From JAGLON01 sp041394985 (GTDB lineage Bacteria > Zixibacteria > MSB-5A5 > GN15 > JAAZOE01): a stretch of 64,000 nt of DNA. A model generated the notes under the pieces. The model was not told the DNA's origin and ran no database searches. It saw only the letters and a list, made by a program, of their open reading frames with translations. This document shows positions 31,042 through 39,827 of this stretch, one piece after another. Where the stretch lies: contig JAWLBI010000001.1 in the NCBI GenBank assembly GCA_041394985.1, positions 4,030,001 to 4,094,000 on the forward strand, given 5' to 3'. A program made the translations under genes and the position numbers. Each line of letters starts with the position of its first letter. The first letter of the stretch is position 1.

Positions 31042-33681
31042 GTGAAAACTGCGCGAATATACATACTCATTCTATTGATCTGTAGCGCCTCAATTGCGGC
31101 GGCCGATGACATCGTACCCGATTCATCGCGGCTTCAGACGATTGAAATCGTACGCGACACGCTGGAATCCCGGGATTTTCGGCCGTGGAAGAAGTTCTAT
31201 CCGCACAAATTCGGGCTGGCGCTATCGGGCGGCGGCGCACGCGGTTTATCTCAAATCGGTATCCTGAAGGCCTTCGACGAGGCCGGGCTTGAGGTATCCT
31301 ACATCGCGGGAACGTCGATGGGAAGTATCATCGGCGGATTATATGCCTCGGGGTATCGCGCTGTCGAAATCGAGGATATCGTCGCCGATATCGATTTCGG
31401 TCAGTTGTTTTCCGATTCCCGGCAGCGGCAATCCATGTTTTTCACCCAGCGCGAGGAGCGCGATCGTTATCTGCTCCTGATTCGCTTCGACGGCATCAAG
31501 CCGTATATTCCGCAGGCGTTGGCGGCCGGTCAGCGGCTGACTTCGTTGTTGACGGATTTGACGATTCGGGCCAATTATATTTCCGATGGAGATTTCAATA
31601 AACTTCCGATTCCCTACTGCGCTATGGCGACCGATATCGGTGACGGCACCGCAGTGATTATCGATAACGGCAATATCGCCAATGCCATGCGTGCATCGAT
31701 GGCGTTTCCTCTGGCCTTTACCGCAATAGAATTGGAAGATCGCCACCTGATGGACGGCGGAATCAGGACACCCATCCCGGTCGATGTGTGCCGGAACATG
31801 GGGGCGGATTATGTCATCGCGGTCAATACGGCCTCGGACCTGCTCCCGGTCGATGAAATCAATGATCCGGTCGACGTTGCGAATCAAGTGACATCCATTA
31901 TGCAACAGGAGGCGCTGGAAGAACAGCTCAGCCACGCCGATTTTGTCATTGCGCCGGGTATCGATGGCATCGCCAATTTCAACATGGATTTACAGGACAC
32001 GCTGATCGCGCTCGGCTATCAGACGGGCCGTCGGGCAGTGAAAGATATTCTTACTGATATTTACGACAACAACAGCGAGCAGCTGGTCGAACTGGCAAGT
32101 TTGTCGGTTAATACAGACATCCCGCAATTGAATACGATAAAGGCCAATTTCCCGATTCAGATCGATGACCGCATGCGATTGGCGACGATTCCCGAGGCGC
32201 TCCGCTATGCCGACCGGCAGAAAATATTCTATCGCCTGTCGGCCGAGGTGCGCGCCCATGATTCCACGATCGATTTGTATCTCGATGGTCAGCTCAATCG
32301 GCGAAACGACGAAATCAGTTATATCTTCACGGGAAATTCGGTCATTGACGACTCGACGATACTCAATTATTTCCCCGATGATACGGCAGAGGTCCTGTCG
32401 CTGGTGAAAGTGCGTGAGGCGACCGACCTGATCATCAATGCCTATCGCAAATCCGGCTTCGACCTGGCCCATGTCAAGAACATCATCTATGACCACGCCA
32501 ATGCGACCGTGACGGTGGAATTCGACGAGGGACTCCTGAAATATGTCGACATTCGCGGCAATGATCGGACGCGAAGCTGGATCATCAAGGCGAACTATCC
32601 CCTGCGGCCCGGTGAGCCGTTCGATACGAAGAAATCCGAGGAAGGAATCGACAACATTTATGCGACCGGGTTTTTCGATCGGGTAAGTCTTTATATGCAA
32701 CCGGAAGCCGATGGTGTCGGCTTAACGATAAACGTCAAAGAGAAGAAATTTACGCAACTGCGGTTGGGCAGCCACTGGGATGATGAATACCAGGCGGAGA
32801 TGTTCGCGGAGATGCTGGACGATAACATTTTCGGCGCGGGCATTCAGGCCATGGCGCATGCCATGCTCTCATCGCGACGACACAACTACACACTGTCATT
32901 CAAGGCAGACCGCCTTTCTCGGACGCTGTTGACGGCGCGCACCGAGTTCTATTTTTCGCGCTTGCGCAGGCGTCTCTTCCAACCTTTCGGCGCGCCGGAC
33001 GGCTTTCGAGTCGAGGATCGTCTGGGCTGGTCCATTATGGCAGGACAACAGATTTCACGACTGGGGACGATAAATTTCAGGTACCGGCTTGAGAACATCA
33101 CGACCGAACTGACCAAATCGGGCCTGACCGAAGATCATGTCCTGTCCACGTTTGCCATTCAATCCACGGTCGAGACCTATAATAAATTCCCCTACCCCGA
33201 TTATGGACATCGCCAGGATTTGACGATAGAATTTTCCGGCAAGTGGCTGGGCGGCACCTTCGAGGAGTATACGAAATTGTCCAGTTCCATCGAGGCCTTC
33301 TGGCCACTGGGCAATTACATCAATTTACATCCCAAGTTTTCGCTGGGTATATCGACTGCCGATTTACCGAGTATCGAAAAATTCCGCATCGGCGGTATGT
33401 ACGATTTCTCCGGATTTCGCACCGAGCAATTGGCGGGTGATAAATACTTCGTTTCCAATCTACAGGTCAGGGTCAGGCTGCCGTATCGGCTGTATTTCCT
33501 CGGTAATTTCGATTACGGGAATATTTACAACGACTTCGAAAATATCAAAATTAAGGACTTCCGCCGCGGCTGGGGCGCTGCGATATCATTGGATAGTCCT
33601 ATCGGTCCTTGCGAATTCGGATACGGCAAGGCCGACGATAATCCCTATCGCTTATACTTGAATATCGGATTGCGTTTCTGA
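31042..33681 (+). CDS. patatin-like phospholipase with POTRA and outer-membrane barrel (type Vd-like)
   Basis: The protein has 879 residues from a GTG at 31042 after GGGGAG; the open frame reaches further upstream but has no signal sequence there. After a signal sequence the patatin domain (about 50-340) shows the oxyanion loop SGGGARGLSQIG, the nucleophile motif AGTSMGS and the catalytic Asp in MDGGIRTPI. A POTRA domain follows (LKYVDIRGNDRTRSWIIKAN), then a 16-strand-type BamA/TpsB-like barrel ending in an aromatic residue (LNIGLRF). This is the PlpD/FplA architecture, surface-exposed phospholipase A1 or secreted lipase of the type Vd autotransporter group. Larger than PlpD by about 150 residues, mostly in an extra region between patatin and POTRA. 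Confidence 0.9.
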   Translation: MKTARIYILILLICSASIAAADDIVPDSSRLQTIEIVRDTLESRDFRPWKKFYPHKFGLALSGGGARGLSQIGILKAFDEAGLEVSYIAGTSMGSIIGGLYASGYRAVEIEDIVADIDFGQLFSDSRQRQSMFFTQREERDRYLLLIRFDGIKPYIPQALAAGQRLTSLLTDLTIRANYISDGDFNKLPIPYCAMATDIGDGTAVIIDNGNIANAMRASMAFPLAFTAIELEDRHLMDGGIRTPIPVDVCRNMGADYVIAVNTASDLLPVDEINDPVDVANQVTSIMQQEALEEQLSHADFVIAPGIDGIANFNMDLQDTLIALGYQTGRRAVKDILTDIYDNNSEQLVELASLSVNTDIPQLNTIKANFPIQIDDRMRLATIPEALRYADRQKIFYRLSAEVRAHDSTIDLYLDGQLNRRNDEISYIFTGNSVIDDSTILNYFPDDTAEVLSLVKVREATDLIINAYRKSGFDLAHVKNIIYDHANATVTVEFDEGLLKYVDIRGNDRTRSWIIKANYPLRPGEPFDTKKSEEGIDNIYATGFFDRVSLYMQPEADGVGLTINVKEKKFTQLRLGSHWDDEYQAEMFAEMLDDNIFGAGIQAMAHAMLSSRRHNYTLSFKADRLSRTLLTARTEFYFSRLRRRLFQPFGAPDGFRVEDRLGWSIMAGQQISRLGTINFRYRLENITTELTKSGLTEDHVLSTFAIQSTVETYNKFPYPDYGHRQDLTIEFSGKWLGGTFEEYTKLSSSIEAFWPLGNYINLHPKFSLGISTADLPSIEKFRIGGMYDFSGFRTEQLAGDKYFVSNLQVRVRLPYRLYFLGNFDYGNIYNDFENIKIKDFRRGWGAAISLDSPIGPCEFGYGKADDNPYRLYLNIGLRF

Positions 33682-35439
33682 TTAATCGTTGAATGATTCG
33701 ATGAGGCGTTTATTATAGACGGTCATCATATCATCGCGGCGCAGTACGGCGATAATCTTGTTGCTTCCCTTGGATTCGACGACCGGCACTACCTGCAAAT
33801 CCTGCATACTGATTTTCTTGCGGACTTCATCGAGCGTTTCCTGGGGCGTGACCGTGATAATATCGGTGTGCGCGATGTCATCGGCAATGATCAGGTCTTG
33901 CAAGTAGCCGCGCGAAATAATTTCCCGCAAATCCTGCAGCGAAATGATTCCATGCAAATTGCTCTTGTCATCGACGACCATATAATAAGTTTCTTTGGTC
34001 GTCTCGATCTTCTGGATAATCTGGCGCAGCGGCGTCGTGAGCGAAATCGTTTCGAAATTGCGATCCATCACTTCATATACCTGCAGCGACCGGAGAATCA
34101 TGACATCTTTGCCGCCTTTGAGGAAGATGCCGCGAGCGGCCAGTTTGACCGTATATATCGAATACTGGAACAGGTTTCGCGAAACCAGTGTCGAAATCGT
34201 AACCGCCACCATGAGCGGCAAGATAATACGATAGTCGCTGGTCATTTCGAAGATAATCAGGATAGCCGTCATCGGCGCATGCGTCGTGCCGCCGACCAAT
34301 GCCGCCATACCGACCAGCGCATAGGCGCCGGGGGAAGCCGTCACGCCGGGGAAAAAAGTATGAGCCAGGCTGCCGAATGCTCCGCCGACCATCGCTCCCA
34401 TGAACAATGACGGAGCGAAAATCCCGCCCGAATTGCCCGATCCCAGTGTTAATGAAGTACCGATGATTTTGACGAACACCAGAATCGCCATCAGTCCAAG
34501 GGCCATTTTGCCATACAGTGCCAGGTGAATCGTGTTATAGCCGTCGGCGAAGACCTGCGGGAAAAACACACCGACGACGCCCAGTAAGGCGCCGCCCATG
34601 GCCGGTTTGGAAATCTCCGGGATCTTCAGACTATCGAAAAACGACTCGGACCAGGACAACACCCGCGTGAAGACAACAGCGAATCCGCCGGCGACAATCC
34701 CTAACAGGACATACAGCGGCATTTCCCAGGCCGAAACCAATTCATAAGCAGGAACTTCAAAGGCAGGGTGATTCCCGAGCACCGATCTTGTAATAACCGA
34801 TGCAATGACCGATGATAGCAGCACCGGGGCAAATGTCTTGACGGCAAAATCGCCCAGGATAATCTCAAGCGAGAAGATGATGCCCGCAATCGGGGCATTA
34901 AACACCGCCGAAATACCGGCTGCCGCGCCGCAGCCAACGAGAATTTTCACACGGTTGCCGGACATTTTGAACACCTGCCCGATGGTCGAGCCGATGGCTG
35001 AGCCGATTTGAATAATCGGACCTTCGCGACCGGCCGAACCGCCCGATCCTATACACACGGCCGACGCAATCGCCTTAATAGCAGCGACTTGCGGGCGGAT
35101 AATGCCGCCCTTACGGGCGACCGCATCCATCACTTCAGGAACGCCGTGCCCCTTGGCTTCCTTGGCAAAATAATGAATGATTGGGCCGGCGATCATACCG
35201 CCGATGGCCGGAATGATAATGATCCACCATTTATAGCCGCCGTCATCCGCCTGGAGCAGAGTAGACAGGGCATCGGCGGAAAATCCGAAGAAAATTTCGC
35301 GGGCGTATTCAATCAGGGTAATAAACAGAAGTGCGCCATACCCGGTGCCGGATCCTACGACTAAGGCCAAAAAGATGAGGATGTTCGTTTCGGAAAACGA
35401 GAACACCCTGGCCATTTTTTTCAACAAAACCATTTGCAT
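33682..35439 (-). CDS. CLC-family chloride channel/antiporter with CBS domains
   Basis: A 585-residue membrane protein. The CLC core (about 20-430) has the three anion-binding motifs: GSGGSAGREGP (with the gating glutamate of antiporter-type members), a GSGNSGGIFAPSLFMGAM loop matching GxFxP, and a conserved tyrosine in the last helices. Two CBS domains (about 450-575; YEVMDRNFETISLTTPLRQI and DIITVTPQETLDEVRKKIS) give a cytosolic regulatory part that usually binds adenine nucleotides. It probably exchanges Cl- for H+ across the inner membrane. Convergent with the patatin gene, sharing almost no spacer. Confidence 0.92.
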   Translation of the reverse strand: MQMVLLKKMARVFSFSETNILIFLALVVGSGTGYGALLFITLIEYAREIFFGFSADALSTLLQADDGGYKWWIIIIPAIGGMIAGPIIHYFAKEAKGHGVPEVMDAVARKGGIIRPQVAAIKAIASAVCIGSGGSAGREGPIIQIGSAIGSTIGQVFKMSGNRVKILVGCGAAAGISAVFNAPIAGIIFSLEIILGDFAVKTFAPVLLSSVIASVITRSVLGNHPAFEVPAYELVSAWEMPLYVLLGIVAGGFAVVFTRVLSWSESFFDSLKIPEISKPAMGGALLGVVGVFFPQVFADGYNTIHLALYGKMALGLMAILVFVKIIGTSLTLGSGNSGGIFAPSLFMGAMVGGAFGSLAHTFFPGVTASPGAYALVGMAALVGGTTHAPMTAILIIFEMTSDYRIILPLMVAVTISTLVSRNLFQYSIYTVKLAARGIFLKGGKDVMILRSLQVYEVMDRNFETISLTTPLRQIIQKIETTKETYYMVVDDKSNLHGIISLQDLREIISRGYLQDLIIADDIAHTDIITVTPQETLDEVRKKISMQDLQVVPVVESKGSNKIIAVLRRDDMMTVYNKRLIESFND

Positions 35440-35570
35440 TGGTTACTACCCTGAGGCGGTCAACAATGTATGAAAATTAGCCTCGATTTCAAGGAAATAA
35501 TTATTTTTATATCTATTTGGGCCAACTCTCTCCATTTCCCCCTTATCCTTTTGTATCGGCTTGATTTCGC

Positions 35571-35598
35571 TTGACTTTGGGCGGACTCGGTATAAATT
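35571..35598 (+). promoter_or_regulatory. promoter of the FAD oxidoreductase gene
   Basis: TTGACT (35571-35576) and TAAATT (35593-35598) are 16 bp apart, about 40 bp before the ATG at 35640. Confidence 0.5.
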
Positions 35599-35639
35599 GC
35601 TGTCGTGAAAATATTCACTTGCTTAAATTGGTTCGAATT

Positions 35640-36788
35640 ATGAAGACAAATTACGACGCGATAATAATAGGCGGCGGTATCGCCGGACTGGCAACTGCCT
35701 TTAACCTTGCCAAAATGAACTTCGGCGACGTTTTGATTCTCGAAAAAGAGATTTTCGTCGGTTCCGGCGCAACGGCTAAATGTGCCGGCGGAATCCGCGC
35801 CCAGTTCTCATCGAAGGTCAATATAGAAATCTCTTCGGCCTCAATCGATGTGTTTGAGAACTTCGAGCAAATCACCGGCGAGCCGGCCTTTTACGATCAG
35901 GTCGGTTATACCTTCTTGTTGACTGAAGAATCGACTGTTAAGGCGTATCTTGAGGCGGCGGAGCTGCAGAAATCGCTGGGACTGGATATAAAAATCCTTG
36001 ATGCCGATGATGTTAAGAAACTCGCCCCGCCGGTTCGAACCGACGATATCATCAAGGCGACCTTCCACAAACGGGATGGTCTGGGCGATCCGCATGAATT
36101 TCTTCAGGGATATTTCCGCGCCTCCAAACGGCTCGGCGTCGATATCCTGACGGAAGCCCCCGCGACCGCGATTACAGTCGAAAGCGGCCAGGTGAGTAAG
36201 GTGATTACTCCCAAGGGCGAATTTTCAACGCCATTGGTCATCAATGCCGCTGGTCCCTACGCCAAATTAATCGGCGATATGGTCGGCATCAAGATTCCGA
36301 TCGAACCCTATCGCCGCCAGATCGTCACCTCCGGCGAGCTCGATTTCATTCCGCCGACCATGCCGATGGTCGTCGATGTGTCATCCGGGCTGTATTGCCA
36401 CAAGGAATCCAAGGGCTTGCTCATGGGCTGGGCGGACAAAGACGTCCCGCCGGGCTTCGACGAGTCACAGGATCCCGATTACAACGACAATATCCTCATG
36501 AAGGCTTTAGATAGAATACCGCAAATGGAAACCGCGACCGTCGCCAACAGCTGGGCCGGTCTTTATGAAACGACTCCCGATCATCATGCCATTATCGGGT
36601 TTCACACAGAGGTCGATGGTTTCTTCACGATTGCCGGATTTTCCGGACACGGATTCATGCATGCTCCCGGTGCGGGAATTGTCGTTGCAGAAATCCTGAC
36701 CGGCAAGGAGCCGTCGATAAATATCGACCGCCTTGCCCCGGAACGTTTCTCTAACGGGAACTTTGAAGAAGAGATAAACGTTATCTGA
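35640..36788 (+). CDS. FAD-dependent oxidoreductase (DAO / sarcosine oxidase beta-like)
   Basis: The protein has 382 residues from the ATG at 35640; the upstream extension covers the promoter. The N-terminal dinucleotide-binding motif is DAIIIGGGIAGLATAFNLAK, with an acidic residue closing the second strand (LILEKE). GSGATAKCAGGIRAQFSS and a C-terminal FTIAGFSGHGFMHAPGAGIV are typical of the DAO family that includes sarcosine oxidase, glycine oxidase and dimethylglycine oxidase subunits. It likely oxidises a secondary or primary amine of an amino acid. Cytosolic; stands alone. Confidence 0.85.
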   Translation: MKTNYDAIIIGGGIAGLATAFNLAKMNFGDVLILEKEIFVGSGATAKCAGGIRAQFSSKVNIEISSASIDVFENFEQITGEPAFYDQVGYTFLLTEESTVKAYLEAAELQKSLGLDIKILDADDVKKLAPPVRTDDIIKATFHKRDGLGDPHEFLQGYFRASKRLGVDILTEAPATAITVESGQVSKVITPKGEFSTPLVINAAGPYAKLIGDMVGIKIPIEPYRRQIVTSGELDFIPPTMPMVVDVSSGLYCHKESKGLLMGWADKDVPPGFDESQDPDYNDNILMKALDRIPQMETATVANSWAGLYETTPDHHAIIGFHTEVDGFFTIAGFSGHGFMHAPGAGIVVAEILTGKEPSINIDRLAPERFSNGNFEEEINVI

Positions 36789-36842
36789 CGGAAGTTCGGT
36801 TTGCTCATGCCGGGGATGATTGTATCCTCGGACGCTTTTTTG

Positions 36843-36871
36843 TTGATCTGTAAATTGAGAATAGATATACA
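36843..36871 (+). promoter_or_regulatory. promoter close to the hydrolase start codon
   Basis: TTGATC (36843-36848) and TATACA (36866-36871) are 17 bp apart. The box ends 5 bp before the ATG at 36877, so the transcript may begin at or near the start codon. Confidence 0.4.
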
Positions 36872-36876
36872 GTGCT

Positions 36877-37683
36877 ATGGTAAAAGACATACTGAAATTG
36901 ACACTTATTGGATTAAGCCTCTTTGCTGCCGGCTTTCTCCTTAAATCCGTCGGTCTGGTGCAAAGCAGCGCCAATGCCTCCGACGATGTACACCTGATGT
37001 TCACGACTTCTGACGGGCTCGTTCTGCATGCCTGGGAGAATGAGGCGGTCGCGGATTCCCTGAAAACGGCCAAGCCGAAACTTGCGTTTTTGCTGCCGAT
37101 GATGGCTAAGACGCACGAATCGTATGAACCGTTCCGCGAGCGGCTGAATCAGATCGGCTATGCGACAATCGCCTTTGACCTGCGCGGGCACGGCATGTCG
37201 AATAAGTTACACGATTCGACGATATCGTTTTCGGATATGCCGGATGATGCATTCGGCAGGATTCCGAATGACATCGCAGAATTTTTCGCCGATTTCAGAG
37301 CCAAGCACCCGGATGACTATGATTATGACAACGTGATTGTTATCGGCGCATCAATCGGCGCTAATACGGCCGGGATACTCCTCGGAAACATGTGGGTCAG
37401 CCGCTCGGTACTGCTCTCACCGGGAGCCGATTATCGCGGTTTGCAGCCGGGGAACGTCATGCTTGATGAGAAACGGGCGCTGATCAAGCCGATCTATATC
37501 GCCTCGTCCAACAATGATACCTATTCCGCCGAATCGAGCAAGTGGTTGTTCGAGAACTATGCCGGGCGCAAGGTGATGAAAAAATATCCCGGCGATGCCC
37601 ACGGCACGGACATCCTCCATTCGGTTGTGGATGCCGACTCCGAACTGCTTGACTGGTTATTGAATCTCCCGAAGGATAAATAA
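36877..37683 (+). CDS. exported or membrane-anchored alpha/beta hydrolase
   Basis: A 268-residue protein with an N-terminal hydrophobic segment (about residues 5-24), after which the protein would be periplasmic. The fold is recognisable from FDLRGHGMSNK, the nucleophile elbow VIGASIGANTAGI (Ser), YIASSNNDTYSAESS carrying the acid and GDAHGTDIL carrying the histidine. Substrate unknown. A bidirectional terminator follows. No Shine-Dalgarno precedes the ATG, in line with a leaderless message. Confidence 0.82.
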   Translation: MVKDILKLTLIGLSLFAAGFLLKSVGLVQSSANASDDVHLMFTTSDGLVLHAWENEAVADSLKTAKPKLAFLLPMMAKTHESYEPFRERLNQIGYATIAFDLRGHGMSNKLHDSTISFSDMPDDAFGRIPNDIAEFFADFRAKHPDDYDYDNVIVIGASIGANTAGILLGNMWVSRSVLLSPGADYRGLQPGNVMLDEKRALIKPIYIASSNNDTYSAESSKWLFENYAGRKVMKKYPGDAHGTDILHSVVDADSELLDWLLNLPKDK

Positions 37684-37692
37684 ATTCGCAAT

Positions 37693-37730
37693 AAAAAAGC
37701 CCTCCCTGCTTCCGAGGAGGGCTTTTTTTT
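37693..37730. terminator. bidirectional intrinsic terminator
   Basis: AGCCCTCC pairs with GGAGGGCT, flanked by six A on the left and eight T on the right, between two convergent genes. Confidence 0.9.
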
Positions 37731-37746
37731 GTGTCTGATAAGTAAC

Positions 37747-38337
37747 TTACATATAGGGATTGATGCCGGCCGAATGATCGGTGACATCGATAACTTCCTC
37801 GATAGTCGGAATCCGCTCGCGCAATATCCGCTCGATTCCGTAGCGGAGCGTCTGTGAAGCCGATGCGCACCCCTGACAGCCGCCGGACAGCGTAATAAAC
37901 ACTGTGTTGCCCTTGGCGTCGATTACTTCGGCGCTGCCGCCGTGTGAGGCCAGTCCGGGATTGATCTCCTCGTCGAAGACCTCCTGCACCTGCGCCTTCA
38001 ATTCGGGATTGACGGGCAGGTCTTTATTCAGGCTTTCCTCGTCGATGAGCTTGCCGCCGGCGGTGATTTTTTCGCGTATCACCGTGCCGATTTCCTTGCC
38101 GATCTGATGCCATTCGAGAGTGCTTTTCTTGGCGATCGTAACAGTGGAACCGGCCACCATGACTTCGCGAATACCGCTGATAGCGAAGAGCCCTTCCATT
38201 AATGGCGAGCCCTCGGCCATCTTCTCGTTTTTGCACGTCACCAGCCCGTTGTAGACGGGTCGGTCGACGATAAACCGGCAGACATTAGGATCCATCTGCG
38301 GTTCAGCCATAATCTGTATGTTGTTGGCGTCTCCCAT
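37747..38337 (-). CDS. Nfu/NifU-type iron-sulfur scaffold protein
   Basis: A 196-residue cytosolic protein with the two-domain Nfu layout: an N-terminal Nfu domain (about 8-95, FIVDRPVYNG to STLEWHQIGKEIG) and a C-terminal NifU-like domain (about 115-190) with the cluster-binding pair CQGCASASQTL. It carries a [4Fe-4S] cluster between subunits and passes it to target proteins. The spacing from the stop of the Mrp gene upstream is 30 bp, so the two Fe-S assembly genes form a unit. Complex I in the same window, with many clusters, is a likely client. Confidence 0.88.
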   Translation of the reverse strand: MGDANNIQIMAEPQMDPNVCRFIVDRPVYNGLVTCKNEKMAEGSPLMEGLFAISGIREVMVAGSTVTIAKKSTLEWHQIGKEIGTVIREKITAGGKLIDEESLNKDLPVNPELKAQVQEVFDEEINPGLASHGGSAEVIDAKGNTVFITLSGGCQGCASASQTLRYGIERILRERIPTIEEVIDVTDHSAGINPYM

Positions 38338-38367
38338 GAGCCACCTCCTGTTGAATTCTAAAGAGTA

Positions 38368-39510
38368 CTACACTTCAAACGAAGAATCCGCCGCATCTTT
38401 TTGCTTTTTTTGCATGGCGCGGAGTTTATCGTATTTGTAAATGCCGGTCTCGTGGCCGTCCGAAAACGCCACCGTGATGGCATAGTTTCCGATCCGCTGG
38501 AACGCGCCTATGGAAATATCCAGCGGTATCGATTTGGGATCGAGAATCTTCTCCCCGGTTTCCTCGCTGACGCACAGGGCGCAGGGGCAATTCACGCGCA
38601 TATCATAGGCGCTATAGACGACTTTCTCGCCATCCGGCCAGGTGATTTCTATGTTGCCGTCGCCGGATTTCTTTATTTCACTCGGTTCCGGGGCTTTCTG
38701 AACGCCTTTATCCATAATCGCCTTGAACAGGTTGCTGATACCGTGGAAGGCGACTTTGGCCGGAGAGTCGAATGACCGGGTCATGAGCGGTTTGCCGTCA
38801 TCGCCTGCCGACATTAATTTGGGATCGAGAGGAATGCCGCCGAGGAAATCGATATTCAGGCGTTTGGCCAGGTCCTCCCCGCCGCCGGTCTTGAAAATCG
38901 GCGTATTCTCGCCGCACTTGGGGCAGGTGAACCCGCTCATGTTTTCGATGATACCGAGAATCGGCACATTGACATGGCGGAACATTTCGAGCCCCTTCTG
39001 TGCGACACCGAGCGCCACATGCTGCGGCGTCGTGACGATAATCGCGCCGGTGAGCGCGGCATGCTGAGCCAGTGTAATCTGGACATCGCCGGATCCCGGC
39101 GGCAGGTCGACGATCAGATAATCCAGATCGCCCCACATGACATTGCCGAGGAATTGCTGGATCATGCGCGATGCCATCGGGCCGCGCCAGATGACCGGTT
39201 GCTCCGGATCGAGCAACAAGCCGATCGACATAAATTTGATACCGTGCGCCTCGAGGGGCATGAGGAAGTCGCCGCGGACTTCCGGCTGTTTTTTCAAACC
39301 GAGCATTTCCGGCTGAGAGGGGCCGTAAATATCGGCATCCAGCAGACCGACTTTGGCTCCGGTTTTGGCCAGGGCAATGGCAAAGTTGGTCGATACGGTC
39401 GATTTGCCGACCCCGCCTTTACCGCTGCCGACTGCGATTATATTACTAATCCGGGCCATACCCCGGGGAATTTCCTGATGCGGCCGTCTGGCCTTGCTCT
39501 GTTCAGCCAT
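38368..39510 (-). CDS. Mrp/ApbC iron-sulfur carrier ATPase fused to DUF971
   Basis: A 380-residue cytosolic protein. The Mrp/NBP35 ParA-type ATPase covers about residues 18-270: deviant Walker A GSGKGGVGKSTVSTNFAIA, YLIVDLPPGSGDVQITLAQ and the bridging CxxC in GFTCPKCGE. Residues about 285-365 are a DUF971 domain (ITWPDGEKVVYSAYDMRVNC and VAFSDGHETGIYKYDKL). The first part transfers or inserts [4Fe-4S] clusters. DUF971 also occurs fused to gamma-butyrobetaine hydroxylases and next to Mrp. The neighbouring nfu gene supports a joint role in Fe-S delivery. Confidence 0.9.
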   Translation of the reverse strand: MAEQSKARRPHQEIPRGMARISNIIAVGSGKGGVGKSTVSTNFAIALAKTGAKVGLLDADIYGPSQPEMLGLKKQPEVRGDFLMPLEAHGIKFMSIGLLLDPEQPVIWRGPMASRMIQQFLGNVMWGDLDYLIVDLPPGSGDVQITLAQHAALTGAIIVTTPQHVALGVAQKGLEMFRHVNVPILGIIENMSGFTCPKCGENTPIFKTGGGEDLAKRLNIDFLGGIPLDPKLMSAGDDGKPLMTRSFDSPAKVAFHGISNLFKAIMDKGVQKAPEPSEIKKSGDGNIEITWPDGEKVVYSAYDMRVNCPCALCVSEETGEKILDPKSIPLDISIGAFQRIGNYAITVAFSDGHETGIYKYDKLRAMQKKQKDAADSSFEV

Positions 39511-39827
39511 TTCTAATACCTGCTTTCTCTATTCTCATGTGTTACTGATACATCCGTCTTATTTTACCTGGTCTTGATAGCAAACTTTTCCCAAAAACGC
39601 AATAGCTTGGGCTTAATTAATCTACAACAGATAATCCCGGCGCTTGTTCACGGTTCGCGATTATTTCCGCAAAAGTTATTATATTAGAGGCTGATTATTT
39701 CTGCTTTCCAATATTGTCATATCATTCTTGATTTAAATCTTTACAAATCGTTATAAATAGGCGAGATTATAGTTGGCGCATCGGTAACCCTTCTCGTTTA
39801 CGTTCATGGAACAACGGGAGGTTCTGT
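39511..39827. other. divergent intergenic region between mrp and a surface-protein gene
   Basis: The 317-bp AT-rich spacer contains a possible forward promoter TTGATT (39728-39733) with TATAAA (39752-39757) at 18 bp. A good GGGAGG Shine-Dalgarno precedes the ATG at 39828. I see no gene or clear structured RNA in it. Confidence 0.5.
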
